Positions 20,071 through 28,529 of a DNA stretch of 34,743 nucleotides are shown one piece after another. The position numbers were made by a program, and so were the translations under genes. The DNA is from Planctomycetota bacterium (GTDB lineage: Bacteria > Planctomycetota > Phycisphaerae > UBA1845). The notes under the pieces were generated by a model that had not been told where the DNA came from, did no database searches, and saw nothing but the letters and a program-made list of their open reading frames with translations. The DNA lies in assembly GCA_030622435.1 (NCBI GenBank), contig JAUXGE010000005.1, positions 1 through 34,743 on the forward strand. Reading direction: 5' to 3'. How positions within the stretch are numbered: the stretch's first letter is position 1; each line of letters opens with the position of its first letter.

Positions 20071-20859
20071 ATGGGTGTCCTTGCAGACCGTATCAAGATT
20101 GTCAGCGCCTATGTCGACGAACTCGTGAGACGAGGTGCATCGGAGCGCGTCGGTCCCGTCAATCGAGAGGTTCTCTTTCTGCTCGACGGTGTCGGCGGGT
20201 TGCAGGCCGGACCTCTGTTGGCGCGACGCGCGCTGCGGCTCGAGGGACACCGTTGTGGCACCATTCTCTACTCTTGGCAGTACGGCGTTCCGGGCGAGAT
20301 CTGGACCGACCTGATGTGGTTTCGACGCAACCGTGTGGTCGCCGCCAAGCTCACCCGGAAGCTGCTCGCGTTTCGGCGCGCCAATCCCGAGACGAAGATT
20401 CACATGTTGGCATTCAGCGGTGGCGCTGGGATCGCCGTATTCGCATGTGAGCAGTTGGACGGACGTCCCCTGATCGACACGTTGATCCTGGCCGGCCCCG
20501 CCCTCGCCCCAGCCTACAACCTCGGGCGGGCGCTGCGGGCGGTCAACCGTTGCTACGCCCTGATAAGCCACCGGGACAAGTGGATCCTCGGCGTCGGGAC
20601 ACGCCTCTTCGGGACAATCGATCGATTTCACTGTGCCGCCGCGGGACAGGTGGGTTTCAGGATTCCTGCCGGGCTCTCGGCGGAGGATTCGCAGGCCTAC
20701 GACCGGTTTCGAGAGATCCCCTGGTCGCCGGCGCTGGGCAGACTGGGTCATCACGGTGGGCACACGAGCTGGGCGAGCGTTGCCTTCCTCCGCCGTCACC
20801 TGCCTTCCATGCTGGAGGGAAACCCGGCACTCCCCGCCCATGAGTTGAAGCCGCCGTGA
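20071..20859 (+). CDS. Putative alpha/beta-hydrolase fold protein
   Basis: 'REVLFLLDGVGGLQAGPLLARRAL...KIHMLAFSGGAGIAVFACEQLDGRPLIDTLILAGPAL' resembles a nucleophile-elbow region. Confidence 0.6.
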   Translation: MGVLADRIKIVSAYVDELVRRGASERVGPVNREVLFLLDGVGGLQAGPLLARRALRLEGHRCGTILYSWQYGVPGEIWTDLMWFRRNRVVAAKLTRKLLAFRRANPETKIHMLAFSGGAGIAVFACEQLDGRPLIDTLILAGPALAPAYNLGRALRAVNRCYALISHRDKWILGVGTRLFGTIDRFHCAAAGQVGFRIPAGLSAEDSQAYDRFREIPWSPALGRLGHHGGHTSWASVAFLRRHLPSMLEGNPALPAHELKPP

Positions 20860-21129
20860 AGGCCCTGGCAGCTTCATTCCATATCACATCCAGGAGCCAA
20901 ACGGCCCGGCATTGCACCCCGTCCCCCCCGACCGCAGGCTGAAAGGGCTTGCTTACCCCCCGGCGCGGCGCCTACCATCTTCTGGCACGGTTTCCCGGTT
21001 GCTCCCGGAAGTGCGCCAAGGTCGCGGCGAGCATGGACCGATACATGATTGGCGGTACGCGCGGTCTGCCGTGACGTAGCGATAGCAGAACGTCAGGCTT
21101 GATGCCGCGGTTGATTTGGAGAGGCAACG

Positions 21130-22116
21130 ATGAACGCAACGCGGAGGTTTGTGGGTCTTATGAAACAGCTACTCGTCGTGATGGCGCTGGTGGCGGCCTT
21201 GATCAGCTCGGTACCCGCCCGGGCACAGTCACCCCAGGCGAATACGAAGCAGCAACAAGCCCCGGATGATCCAAAGGCAAAGAACACGCCGACGGCCCCG
21301 AACGCCGAATCGGCCGGCCAAATGGCTTCGCCGGAATCCAAGTCGAAGGGAAAGGCGGAGATTGAGGGGCAAGAGGGCACACAGGTCGACAAACAGTCCC
21401 CGGGACGGGAGCCCGCGTTGAAGGGCTATTGTCCCGCTGCATACATGTTGGAGGGGAAGGCTGTCAAAGGCGATCCCGAGATCCGATCCACATATGCGGG
21501 TGAGTTGTATTACCTCTCGAACGCCGAGGCCAAGAAAAAGTTTGACGCCGATCCAGAGAAGTACCTCCCAAAATTCGGCGGGTTATGCACGACCGCGCTT
21601 GGCGGCCCATACCAGAACCGCCTGCCCTGCGACCCTGAGGTGTTCGAAGTCCTGCACAACAAGCTTTACCTTTTCTCATGTGAGCGAGCCAAGCGAGCCT
21701 TCGTCAAGAAACCTCAATGGTTTATCTCGGGCGCGAAAAATGCATTTGGCAAGCCCGCCCTCGGAGGATTCTCCCCGGTGGCGTATCAAACGCGCAACAA
21801 GGCGATCATGGGACACAAGAGCGTCATGACCGTCTATCGCGGGAACGTCTACTGGTTCCCCAGCGCCAGCGAGCGAGGCACGTTCATCGAGAACCCGGAG
21901 AGGTATTTGCCCAAATACGATGGTTTCTGTGCCGAGGGAGTCAGCCGGAACAAACGATACCCTGCCGATCCCGAGAGCTTCGCCGTCCACGACGGCAGAA
22001 CCTACCTTTTCTACGACCCCAAGGCCAAGGTGACTTTCCTCGTCAACCCCAAGGAGGCCGCTGGGAAAGCCGACGCCAATTGGGTGACGCTCAAGGACAA
22101 GCCCCTCCTGCCCTGA
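21130..22116 (+). CDS. Secreted protein with two tandem YHS-like domains
   Basis: Signal peptide, Pro/Gln/Lys-rich linker, then 'CPAAYMLEGKAVKGDPEIRSTYAGELYYLSNAEAKKKFDADPEKYLPKFGGLC' and 'FSPVAYQTRNKAIMGHKSVMTVYRGNVYWFPSASERGTFIENPERYLPKYDGFC...KADANW'. Confidence 0.82.
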   Translation: MNATRRFVGLMKQLLVVMALVAALISSVPARAQSPQANTKQQQAPDDPKAKNTPTAPNAESAGQMASPESKSKGKAEIEGQEGTQVDKQSPGREPALKGYCPAAYMLEGKAVKGDPEIRSTYAGELYYLSNAEAKKKFDADPEKYLPKFGGLCTTALGGPYQNRLPCDPEVFEVLHNKLYLFSCERAKRAFVKKPQWFISGAKNAFGKPALGGFSPVAYQTRNKAIMGHKSVMTVYRGNVYWFPSASERGTFIENPERYLPKYDGFCAEGVSRNKRYPADPESFAVHDGRTYLFYDPKAKVTFLVNPKEAAGKADANWVTLKDKPLLP

Positions 22117-22167
22117 GACCGTGCGTGAAAAGCCTTATCCGAGCCGCCGTGGAGTGCGTGCCATTGG

Positions 22168-22375
22168 GGGTGGCATGGGCAAAGCGGAAGGCACAATTCA
22201 CGCTCCGTGCCGACTCATTCTTGGGCTGCAAGAGCCCATTTGTAAGCATGAAGTGGAGCTTGCCCGTGTCGCGCAACTGCGACCGCCGGACAACCCGAGC
22301 ACGGGCAAGGACCGCCCCCAGACAACCTTTAGCACCTGGAAACCGCTGCGTAGGCGGCCCTTGCCCATGCCACCC
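22168..22375. repeat. 208-bp segment bounded by perfect 15-bp inverted repeats
   Basis: gggtggcatgggcaa (22168-22182) and ttgcccatgccaccc (22361-22375); nested IR cttgcccgtg (22259-22268) / cacgggcaag (22300-22309). Confidence 0.8.
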
Positions 22376-22555
22376 TCCTCGGATTCGGCGCCCAGTTTGG
22401 GTTGCACCCGTCGCCGTGTTATGACGTCCATTGCGCTTGAGGTCCCACCGGTGCCGTCGTACACTGACAACCTGTTTGAAAACCCGCCGGATGCCCGGAT
22501 GCGGCCGCGTATGCCGGCGTGGAAATCCGTCACCTGATTGACCGAGACTGAAGCC

Positions 22556-23617
22556 ATGCGCAAGGAATCCTACGACTTTCTCAAGACGATCCAGGAAACG
22601 CCGTCGCCATCCGGGTTCGAGCAGCCCGTGCAGCGCGTGGTCCGTGAACGCATGGAGCCTTTCGCCGACGCGATCGAGACGGATGTGCATGGCAGCGTGA
22701 TCGCATCGCTCAACCCCAAGGGCTTCCCTCGCGTCATGCTGGCCGGTCACTGCGACCAGATCGGCATGATGGTGAAGTACATCGACGACAATGGGTACCT
22801 CTTCTTTGCGCAGATCGGAGGTATAGACCCGTCCGTCCTGCCCGGATTGCGAGTCGTGGTTCACACTGCTCACGGCCCGATCGACGGTGTGATCGGGCGC
22901 AAACCGGTCCATGTGCTCAAGCCGGAGGAGCGCGGCGGCAAGACGGAGTTGCGCGACATGTGGGTCGACATCGGAGCGAAAGACAAGAAGGAAACGGAGC
23001 GAGTGGTCAGCATCGGGGACCCGATCACGTTCCATCTGGGACTGACACACTTGGGCGGGGATCTCGTTACCGCCCCGGCGTTCGACAACAAGAGCGGCGT
23101 GTTTGTCGTGATGGAAGCCCTTCGACTTTGCTCGGTTAAGAAGATCAAGTGTGCCCTGTTCGCCGTCAGCACGGTCCAGGAGGAGATCGGCCTGCGCGGT
23201 GCAAAGACCTCGTGTTTCGGGATTGACCCCCAGGTGGGGATCGCCGTGGATGTGACGCACGCCACCGACTATCCGGACATCGACAAACGTGTCAACGGCG
23301 ACATCAAGATCGGTTCCGGACCGACGATCCCCCGCGGTGCGAACATCAACCCCAAGCTCGAGACGATGCTCGTCAAGACCGCCAAAGCCAAGCGCCTGCC
23401 GTTTCAAATGGAGGCCTCGCCGGGAGCCACCGGGACCGACGCGAATGTGATTCAATTGACTCGTGCCGGTGTGGCGACCGCCCTAATCGGCATCCCGAAC
23501 CGATACATGCACACGCCGACGGAGATCGTCAGCCTCTCGGACCTGGAGGCCGCTGCGAAGCTGGTGTCCGAGACCGTAGCAACGATCAACCGCCGGACCA
23601 AGTTCATTCCGGAGTGA
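22556..23617 (+). CDS. M42 family metallopeptidase (glutamyl aminopeptidase/endoglucanase type)
   Basis: 'QETPSPSGFEQPVQRVVRERM', 'LAGHCDQIGMMVKYID', 'APAFDNKSGVFVVMEAL', 'STVQEEIGLRGAKTS', 'HTPTEIVSLSDLEAAAKLV'. Alternative TTG start at 22538. Confidence 0.95.
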   Translation: MRKESYDFLKTIQETPSPSGFEQPVQRVVRERMEPFADAIETDVHGSVIASLNPKGFPRVMLAGHCDQIGMMVKYIDDNGYLFFAQIGGIDPSVLPGLRVVVHTAHGPIDGVIGRKPVHVLKPEERGGKTELRDMWVDIGAKDKKETERVVSIGDPITFHLGLTHLGGDLVTAPAFDNKSGVFVVMEALRLCSVKKIKCALFAVSTVQEEIGLRGAKTSCFGIDPQVGIAVDVTHATDYPDIDKRVNGDIKIGSGPTIPRGANINPKLETMLVKTAKAKRLPFQMEASPGATGTDANVIQLTRAGVATALIGIPNRYMHTPTEIVSLSDLEAAAKLVSETVATINRRTKFIPE

Positions 23618-23624
23618 CCGTCCG

Positions 23625-25412
23625 GTGAAGCCCCCTGCTGATGATGGAGGAGTGGTGGATTTGGCCACGTCGCGGCTGACCCAACTCGTTACACGCGAGA
23701 CCCTGCAGACACTTCAGGATCGCTTTGCCGCCCTAGGCATGGTCACGGTGTGTGTCTGTACGGTCGACGGTGAGCCGACCACGAAGCCGAGCTGGGGGAG
23801 CCGATACTCCGAGTTGGTCGGGACGTCCCCCCGCGGACGCAGAGTCTTCTCGGAGACGACCCGCGCCTGCGCCAAGGACCCCGATTCCGAAGTGCCGTCC
23901 ATGTGCCACGGCGGCATGACGATGTACGCCGCACCGATCGCACATGACGGAGAGTGTCTGGGTGTGATCGTTGTCGGCACACGCGCATCCGACCTGCCGT
24001 CACCCGAGACGGTCGAGACAATCGCCGAGAAGTACGGGATTCCGTCCGAGAAACTGCATGAAGCTGTTGCATCGATCAATCCGCATGCGGGTGGTACGCC
24101 GGAAGCCATCCGCTGCTTCGCGGACGGGCTTGCACGCACGATAGCCACACTCTACGGCCAGGCCGACCGCATCGAGCATCAACTCCACGACCTTCGCACT
24201 GTCCACTCGTTTACCGAGCTGCTCTCGTGCATGTGTGACCTGCAGGAAGTTCTCGATCTGACGGTCCTGCGGGTTGCGGAGGTGATGCCCATCAAGGCTT
24301 GTGCAATCCGGCTGCTGGACCCGGACACGGGCGAACTCGTGATCAAGGCGGTTCACAATCTGTCGGAAGAGTATTTGAAGAAGGGGCCGGTCATGCTTCG
24401 CGATAACGCCATCGATACTACGGCGTTTGCGGGTGAGTCCGTCTTCATTGCCGACGTATCCAACGATCCACGAACACGCTACCCGGAAAACGCGCGGCGC
24501 GAGGGCCTTGTCAGCAGCCTGTGCGTACCGCTCACCTATCGCGGTCAGACGATCGGTGTGATCCGGGTGTACACCGCAAGACCGCACAGGTTCACGGATA
24601 CGGAGGAATCGCTTCTGCGGTCGATCGGCTCACAGGTGGCGGCCGTAGTTATCAGCACGCGGTTATGGGAAGGCCGGGCGAAGGCGGAGGACTTCCAGCG
24701 ACAGGTGGACGCCGCCGCCGCCGTTCAGCGTCACATGCTGCCGGCCGGCCCACCAATGAGTGCGGGTCTCGAGTTCGGCTGTGTGTACGACCCGAGCCGG
24801 CAGCTCGGTGGCGATCTTTATGACTTCATCGAGTTCGCTGACGGAAGCATCGGCGTCTGTGTGGCGGACGTTGTCGGGAAGGGCCTTCCTGCAGCGTTGC
24901 TCATGGCGGCCATCCGGTCCATCCTGCGAGGTCATGCCCATGATTCTGACGAGATCAGCAGACTCGTCATGCACGTCAACGAACACATGTGTCACGATAC
25001 GCTGCCCAACGAGTTCGCGACACTAGCCTACGGCGTGTTCTCACCCGATGGACGAACATTCACGTACTGCAACGCCGGGCACGTGCCACCACTCCTGCTT
25101 CGTGCCGGAGAGTTCCACGAGCTGAACGCCGGCGGCATGGTCATCGGCGTCCTGCCCGGGGAGGAGTACGAGCAGGACATCGTCAATCTTGATAGTGGCG
25201 ACATCCTCGTCATGGTGAGCGACGGGATTACCGAAGCGATGGACTTCGAAGAGAATTCCTACGGTCGGGATCGATTGCTGGCGTCCATCCAGCGGCACCA
25301 ATCCCTCGACGCCCAACAGCTTGCACAACAGATACAGTGGGATGTCCGGCGGTTCGCCGGTCTGGCCGAGCAGTCAGACGACATTACGATCCTGGTCGCG
25401 AAAAAGATCTGA
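23625..25412 (+). CDS. PocR-like sensory domain + GAF + SpoIIE-type PP2C phosphatase
   Basis: N-terminal PocR-like pattern (TRETLQTLQDRFAALGMVTVCVCTVDGEPTTKPS...CHGGMTMYAAPIAHDGECLGVIVVG), GAF (DLTVLRVAEVMPIKACAIRLLD...GLVSSLCVPLTYRGQTIGVIRVYT), SpoIIE (QRHMLPAGPPMSAGLEFGCVYDPSRQLGGDLYDF...VVGKGLPAALLMAA). GTG start, 7 nt after the M42 stop. Confidence 0.88.
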   Translation: MKPPADDGGVVDLATSRLTQLVTRETLQTLQDRFAALGMVTVCVCTVDGEPTTKPSWGSRYSELVGTSPRGRRVFSETTRACAKDPDSEVPSMCHGGMTMYAAPIAHDGECLGVIVVGTRASDLPSPETVETIAEKYGIPSEKLHEAVASINPHAGGTPEAIRCFADGLARTIATLYGQADRIEHQLHDLRTVHSFTELLSCMCDLQEVLDLTVLRVAEVMPIKACAIRLLDPDTGELVIKAVHNLSEEYLKKGPVMLRDNAIDTTAFAGESVFIADVSNDPRTRYPENARREGLVSSLCVPLTYRGQTIGVIRVYTARPHRFTDTEESLLRSIGSQVAAVVISTRLWEGRAKAEDFQRQVDAAAAVQRHMLPAGPPMSAGLEFGCVYDPSRQLGGDLYDFIEFADGSIGVCVADVVGKGLPAALLMAAIRSILRGHAHDSDEISRLVMHVNEHMCHDTLPNEFATLAYGVFSPDGRTFTYCNAGHVPPLLLRAGEFHELNAGGMVIGVLPGEEYEQDIVNLDSGDILVMVSDGITEAMDFEENSYGRDRLLASIQRHQSLDAQQLAQQIQWDVRRFAGLAEQSDDITILVAKKI

Positions 25413-25428
25413 AGCAACCGCCGAACGA

Positions 25429-25444
25429 GGAGGCTACAGCCTCC
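25429..25444 (+). promoter_or_regulatory. Perfect inverted repeat abutting the hgcA Shine-Dalgarno
   Basis: ggaggct-ac-agcctcc directly followed by ggagga (25445-25450), 7 nt before ATG 25458. Confidence 0.45.
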
Positions 25445-25457
25445 GGAGGATCACCAA

Positions 25458-26615
25458 ATGAACGAGCCGCCGGAAACAACCCCGTCCTGCTGCTGTGGCG
25501 GAAGTATTCCCTCGGCCGGTGGTCCCGGAACGGATCTCGCACGGGCTGAGCCACCCGCCACTCCTGCCCGTGCGTACGAACCGTGGATGATCGGCACGGT
25601 GAGGACACCTCACGGCGACGTGCCGCAAGTCTCCACGACGCTGGACCGGCGCGACCGCATCGGTCATTGGAAAGCACGCTGGGGCATGCGACGGATGCTG
25701 TTCCTGGTCCAACCCGGACTGTATGCCGCCGGGTCTCCGGACAGCGACTCGCCCGTACTCGTGTCGGCGAACTACAAGATGAGCTTCGACCGGCTGCGAT
25801 CGCAGTTCGATAGTCTCGACGCGTGGATTCTGGTGCTCGACACCAAGGGCATCAACGTCTGGTGTGCGGCCGGCAAGGGGACGTTCGGAACCGACGAGAT
25901 CGTCCGGCGTGTCGGAGCGGTCGGACTCGACGACATCGTGACTCACCGACGTTTGATCGTTCCACAGCTCGGTGCTCCCGGCGTGGCCGCGCACGAGGTG
26001 AGAAAGCGGTGCGGCTTCTCGGTCACGTTCGGGCCGGCGCGTGCCGAGAACATTCCGCTCTTTATCAATGCCCGGCTCGAGGCCACGCCCGAGATGCGCC
26101 GCGTCCGGTTCCCCCTGTGCGACCGCATCGTGCTGATCCCGATGGAGCTGGTCGGCGGCCTGAAGTACGCCGTGTGGATCGCGGTGGGCTTTCTGCTGCT
26201 GGCCGGATTGGGCGAAGGCTACTACTCGCTCGAGCGGGTCGGGGATCCCGGTTTGCGGCATGCGGGCCTGTTGCTGGCTGCCTTTCTGCTGAGCGTCGTA
26301 CTGGTGCCGGCACTGCTGCCGTGGCTGCCGGGACGAGCGTTCTCGGCCAAGGGTGCGTGGCTCGGGATCGCGATGGCGTTGATCCTCGTGGCGTGCGAGT
26401 GGCGTGCGCCCGGCATGTTCGAGAATTGGTGGACTCTGGCCGCATGGGTCCTGATGATCCCCACACTGGCGAGCGTCCTCGGCATGAACTTCACCGGGGC
26501 GTCGACCTATACGTCGCTGTCCGGCGTTCAACGGGAGATGCGCGCTGCGCTGCCGCTTCAGGCAGTGTGTGGGGTGATCGGGGTGGGCCTGTGGCTGGCC
26601 GGTCGGTTTCTTTGA
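25458..26615 (+). CDS. hgcA: HgcA, corrinoid iron-sulfur-like mercury methylation protein
   Basis: Signature cap-helix motif N(V/I)WCA(A/G)GK as 'GINVWCAAGKGTFGTDEIV'; corrinoid-domain context 'VSANYKMSFDRLRSQFDSLDAWILVLDTKGINVWCAAGK'; C-terminal multi-TM domain with 'GMNFTGASTYTSLSGVQREM'; hgcB downstream. Confidence 0.95.
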   Translation: MNEPPETTPSCCCGGSIPSAGGPGTDLARAEPPATPARAYEPWMIGTVRTPHGDVPQVSTTLDRRDRIGHWKARWGMRRMLFLVQPGLYAAGSPDSDSPVLVSANYKMSFDRLRSQFDSLDAWILVLDTKGINVWCAAGKGTFGTDEIVRRVGAVGLDDIVTHRRLIVPQLGAPGVAAHEVRKRCGFSVTFGPARAENIPLFINARLEATPEMRRVRFPLCDRIVLIPMELVGGLKYAVWIAVGFLLLAGLGEGYYSLERVGDPGLRHAGLLLAAFLLSVVLVPALLPWLPGRAFSAKGAWLGIAMALILVACEWRAPGMFENWWTLAAWVLMIPTLASVLGMNFTGASTYTSLSGVQREMRAALPLQAVCGVIGVGLWLAGRFL

Positions 26616-26949
26616 TAGGATGTCCGTGCCACACAACGTTCGGCAGGTGTGCCACTGGTGTGTCAGCAGTGCTCGGTTTTCTACGTCGTTGCACGACCAG
26701 AGCACGGCTCATAGAGCCGTGGCACACAGGCTGCAAGGTGCGTCTCTGACGCACAGAGTCGATGTAGCGGCCGACTCCCGTGTCGGCTGAAGATGCCGGA
26801 ACGTCGAGCAATCTGTAGCGGCCTGCGTCTCGCAGGCCGAAGATGTCCGTTCACAGCCGAGGGCGGCTGTGCCACACGCCGGCCGGCGGGGACGCCGGCC
26901 GCTACGGTGTTCTTTGCGTCTCGGATTCTGACTGGAGAGTCGAATTGAT
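26616..26949. repeat. Cluster of several distinct palindromic repeats between hgcA and hgcB
   Basis: cacggctcatagagccgtg (26703-26721), tgcgtctctgacgca (26739-26753), tgtagcggccgactcccgtgtcggctga (26763-26790), tgtagcggcctgcgtctcgcaggccga (26814-26840), inverted acgccggccggcggggacgccggccgctac (about 26876-26906). Confidence 0.8.
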
Positions 26950-27288
26950 ATGAGCCTACGGTATCTCGCAAACGTGGCCACGCTGAGGTTGGACCCGGAC
27001 AAGTGCACGGGCTGCGGCGTCTGCACGGAGGTCTGCCCTCAGGGTGTTTTCGCCATGGAGTCCCGCAAGGCCCGGATCATCGACCTCGACGCATGCATGG
27101 AGTGCGGCGCATGTGCCCTCAATTGCGCCTTCGGCGCGTTGACCGTACACGCCGGTGTGGGCTGCGCGGCCGCCGTCATCAACGGGATGCTGCGCGGCGG
27201 CGAACCCAACTGCGACTGCGGCCCCAGCACCGACTCCTGCTGCGATAGCGATTCCAACCGCGACAATGATCCCGGCTGCTGCGGCTGA
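26950..27288 (+). CDS. hgcB: HgcB, 2x[4Fe-4S] ferredoxin of mercury methylation
   Basis: 'DKCTGCGVCTEVCPQGVF', 'DACMECGACALNCAFGAL', 'VGCAAAVINGML', Cys-rich C-terminal tail 'NCDCGPSTDSCCDSDSNRDNDPGCCG'; downstream of hgcA on the same strand. Confidence 0.94.
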   Translation: MSLRYLANVATLRLDPDKCTGCGVCTEVCPQGVFAMESRKARIIDLDACMECGACALNCAFGALTVHAGVGCAAAVINGMLRGGEPNCDCGPSTDSCCDSDSNRDNDPGCCG

Positions 27289-27318
27289 TCTCAAGGGCTA
27301 TTCCCGACAGTCAGACCC

Positions 27319-28392
27319 TCACGCCGGTTCGCCGGCCACGCCATCACTCTCCACGAAGTAGCGCCGTTTGAGCCAGAACGCCACGTTGACCAGCCCGATC
27401 AGCACCGGCACCTCGACGAGGGGACCAATGACCGCGGCGAACGCGACGCCCGAACCGATGCCGAAGACCGCCACGGCCACGGCGATCGCCAGCTCGAAGT
27501 TGTTGCTGGCGGCCGTGAAGGCGATCGTGGTCGTCTTCTTGTAGTCCGCCCCGAGCTTCTTCCCCATCCAGAAAGAAACCAGGAACATGACGACGAAGTA
27601 GATACACAGCGGAATGGCAATACGGACGACGTCGAACGGAAGCCGAACGATGTATTCCCCCTTCAGGGAGAACATCACCAGAATCGTAAACAGAAGGGCA
27701 ATCAACGTGACCGGCGAGATCTTCGGGATGAACTTCGTTTCGTACCACTCGCGCCCCTTGGCCTTGAGCAGCACGAACCGAGTGATCATGCCGGCCAGGA
27801 ACGGAATGCCCAGATAGATGAAAACGCTCTCGGCGATCTGGCCGATCGTCACCCCCACCTCGACACCCTTCAGACCGAACAACGGCGGCAGGATCGTGAT
27901 GAAGAACCAGGCATAGACCGAATAGAAGAGCACCTGGAAGATGGAGTTGAAGGCTACCAGGCCCGCCGCATACTCGGTGTCCCCCTTGGCCAGGTCGTTC
28001 CACACGATCACCATGGCGATGCATCTGGCCAGACCGATCATGATCAAACCGACCATGTACTCCGGATAGCCGCGTAGAAACAGGATCGCCAGGGCAAACA
28101 TCAGAACAGGACCGATCACCCAGTTCTGCACCAGGGAGAGGCCCAACACCCTCACATTGCGAAAGACATCACCCAGCTCCTCGTACTTCACCTTGGCCAG
28201 CGGAGGGTACATCATCAGGATCAGACCGAGGGCGATCGGGATGTTCGTCGTCCCGACCTGAAACCGGTTGATTAAGTCCTCCACGCCGGTAAAGAAGTAG
28301 CCCCCGCCGACTCCCACGGCCATGGCCAGGAAAATCCAAAGGGTCAGGAACCGATCGAGAAAGGACAGCCGTTTCCCTCGGGCTGCTTCCAT
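27319..28392 (-). CDS. acr3: ACR3 family arsenite efflux permease
   Basis: '[22 protein letters not shown]', '[24 protein letters not shown]', '[45 protein letters not shown]', '[21 protein letters not shown]'. Confidence 0.96.
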   Translation of the reverse strand: MEAARGKRLSFLDRFLTLWIFLAMAVGVGGGYFFTGVEDLINRFQVGTTNIPIALGLILMMYPPLAKVKYEELGDVFRNVRVLGLSLVQNWVIGPVLMFALAILFLRGYPEYMVGLIMIGLARCIAMVIVWNDLAKGDTEYAAGLVAFNSIFQVLFYSVYAWFFITILPPLFGLKGVEVGVTIGQIAESVFIYLGIPFLAGMITRFVLLKAKGREWYETKFIPKISPVTLIALLFTILVMFSLKGEYIVRLPFDVVRIAIPLCIYFVVMFLVSFWMGKKLGADYKKTTTIAFTAASNNFELAIAVAVAVFGIGSGVAFAAVIGPLVEVPVLIGLVNVAFWLKRRYFVESDGVAGEPA

Positions 28393-28443
28393 GTTTCATA
28401 CTCCACTGATAAATCGAGTGCCTTCTGGACTGGTGCGGCGAAC

Positions 28444-28508
28444 GTAGCGCCGCTCCTTGTGGGCGGCGCCTCCGTGTTTCTGCCGTCACCCACAAGGGGT
28501 GACGCTAC
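28444..28508. repeat. Inverted repeat pair between the NapH-like gene and acr3
   Basis: gtagcgccgctccttgtgggcggcg (28444-28468) mirrored by gtcacccacaaggggtgacgctac (to 28508). Confidence 0.75.
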
Positions 28509-28529
28509 ATCGAGACGAGAAACGCCGGA

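Noticed and set aside
19987-20877. 296-aa minus-strand ORF opposite the hydrolase-like gene
   Set aside because: Shadow ORF with biased composition; the plus-strand frame has better protein character.
22091-23455. 454-aa minus-strand ORF opposite the M42 peptidase
   Set aside because: His/Arg/Gly-rich shadow translation of a well-supported coding strand; no recognisable domain.
25434-26705. 423-aa minus-strand ORF opposite hgcA
   Set aside because: Low-complexity antisense frame of a GC-rich gene; no domain signature, while the plus strand clearly encodes HgcA.
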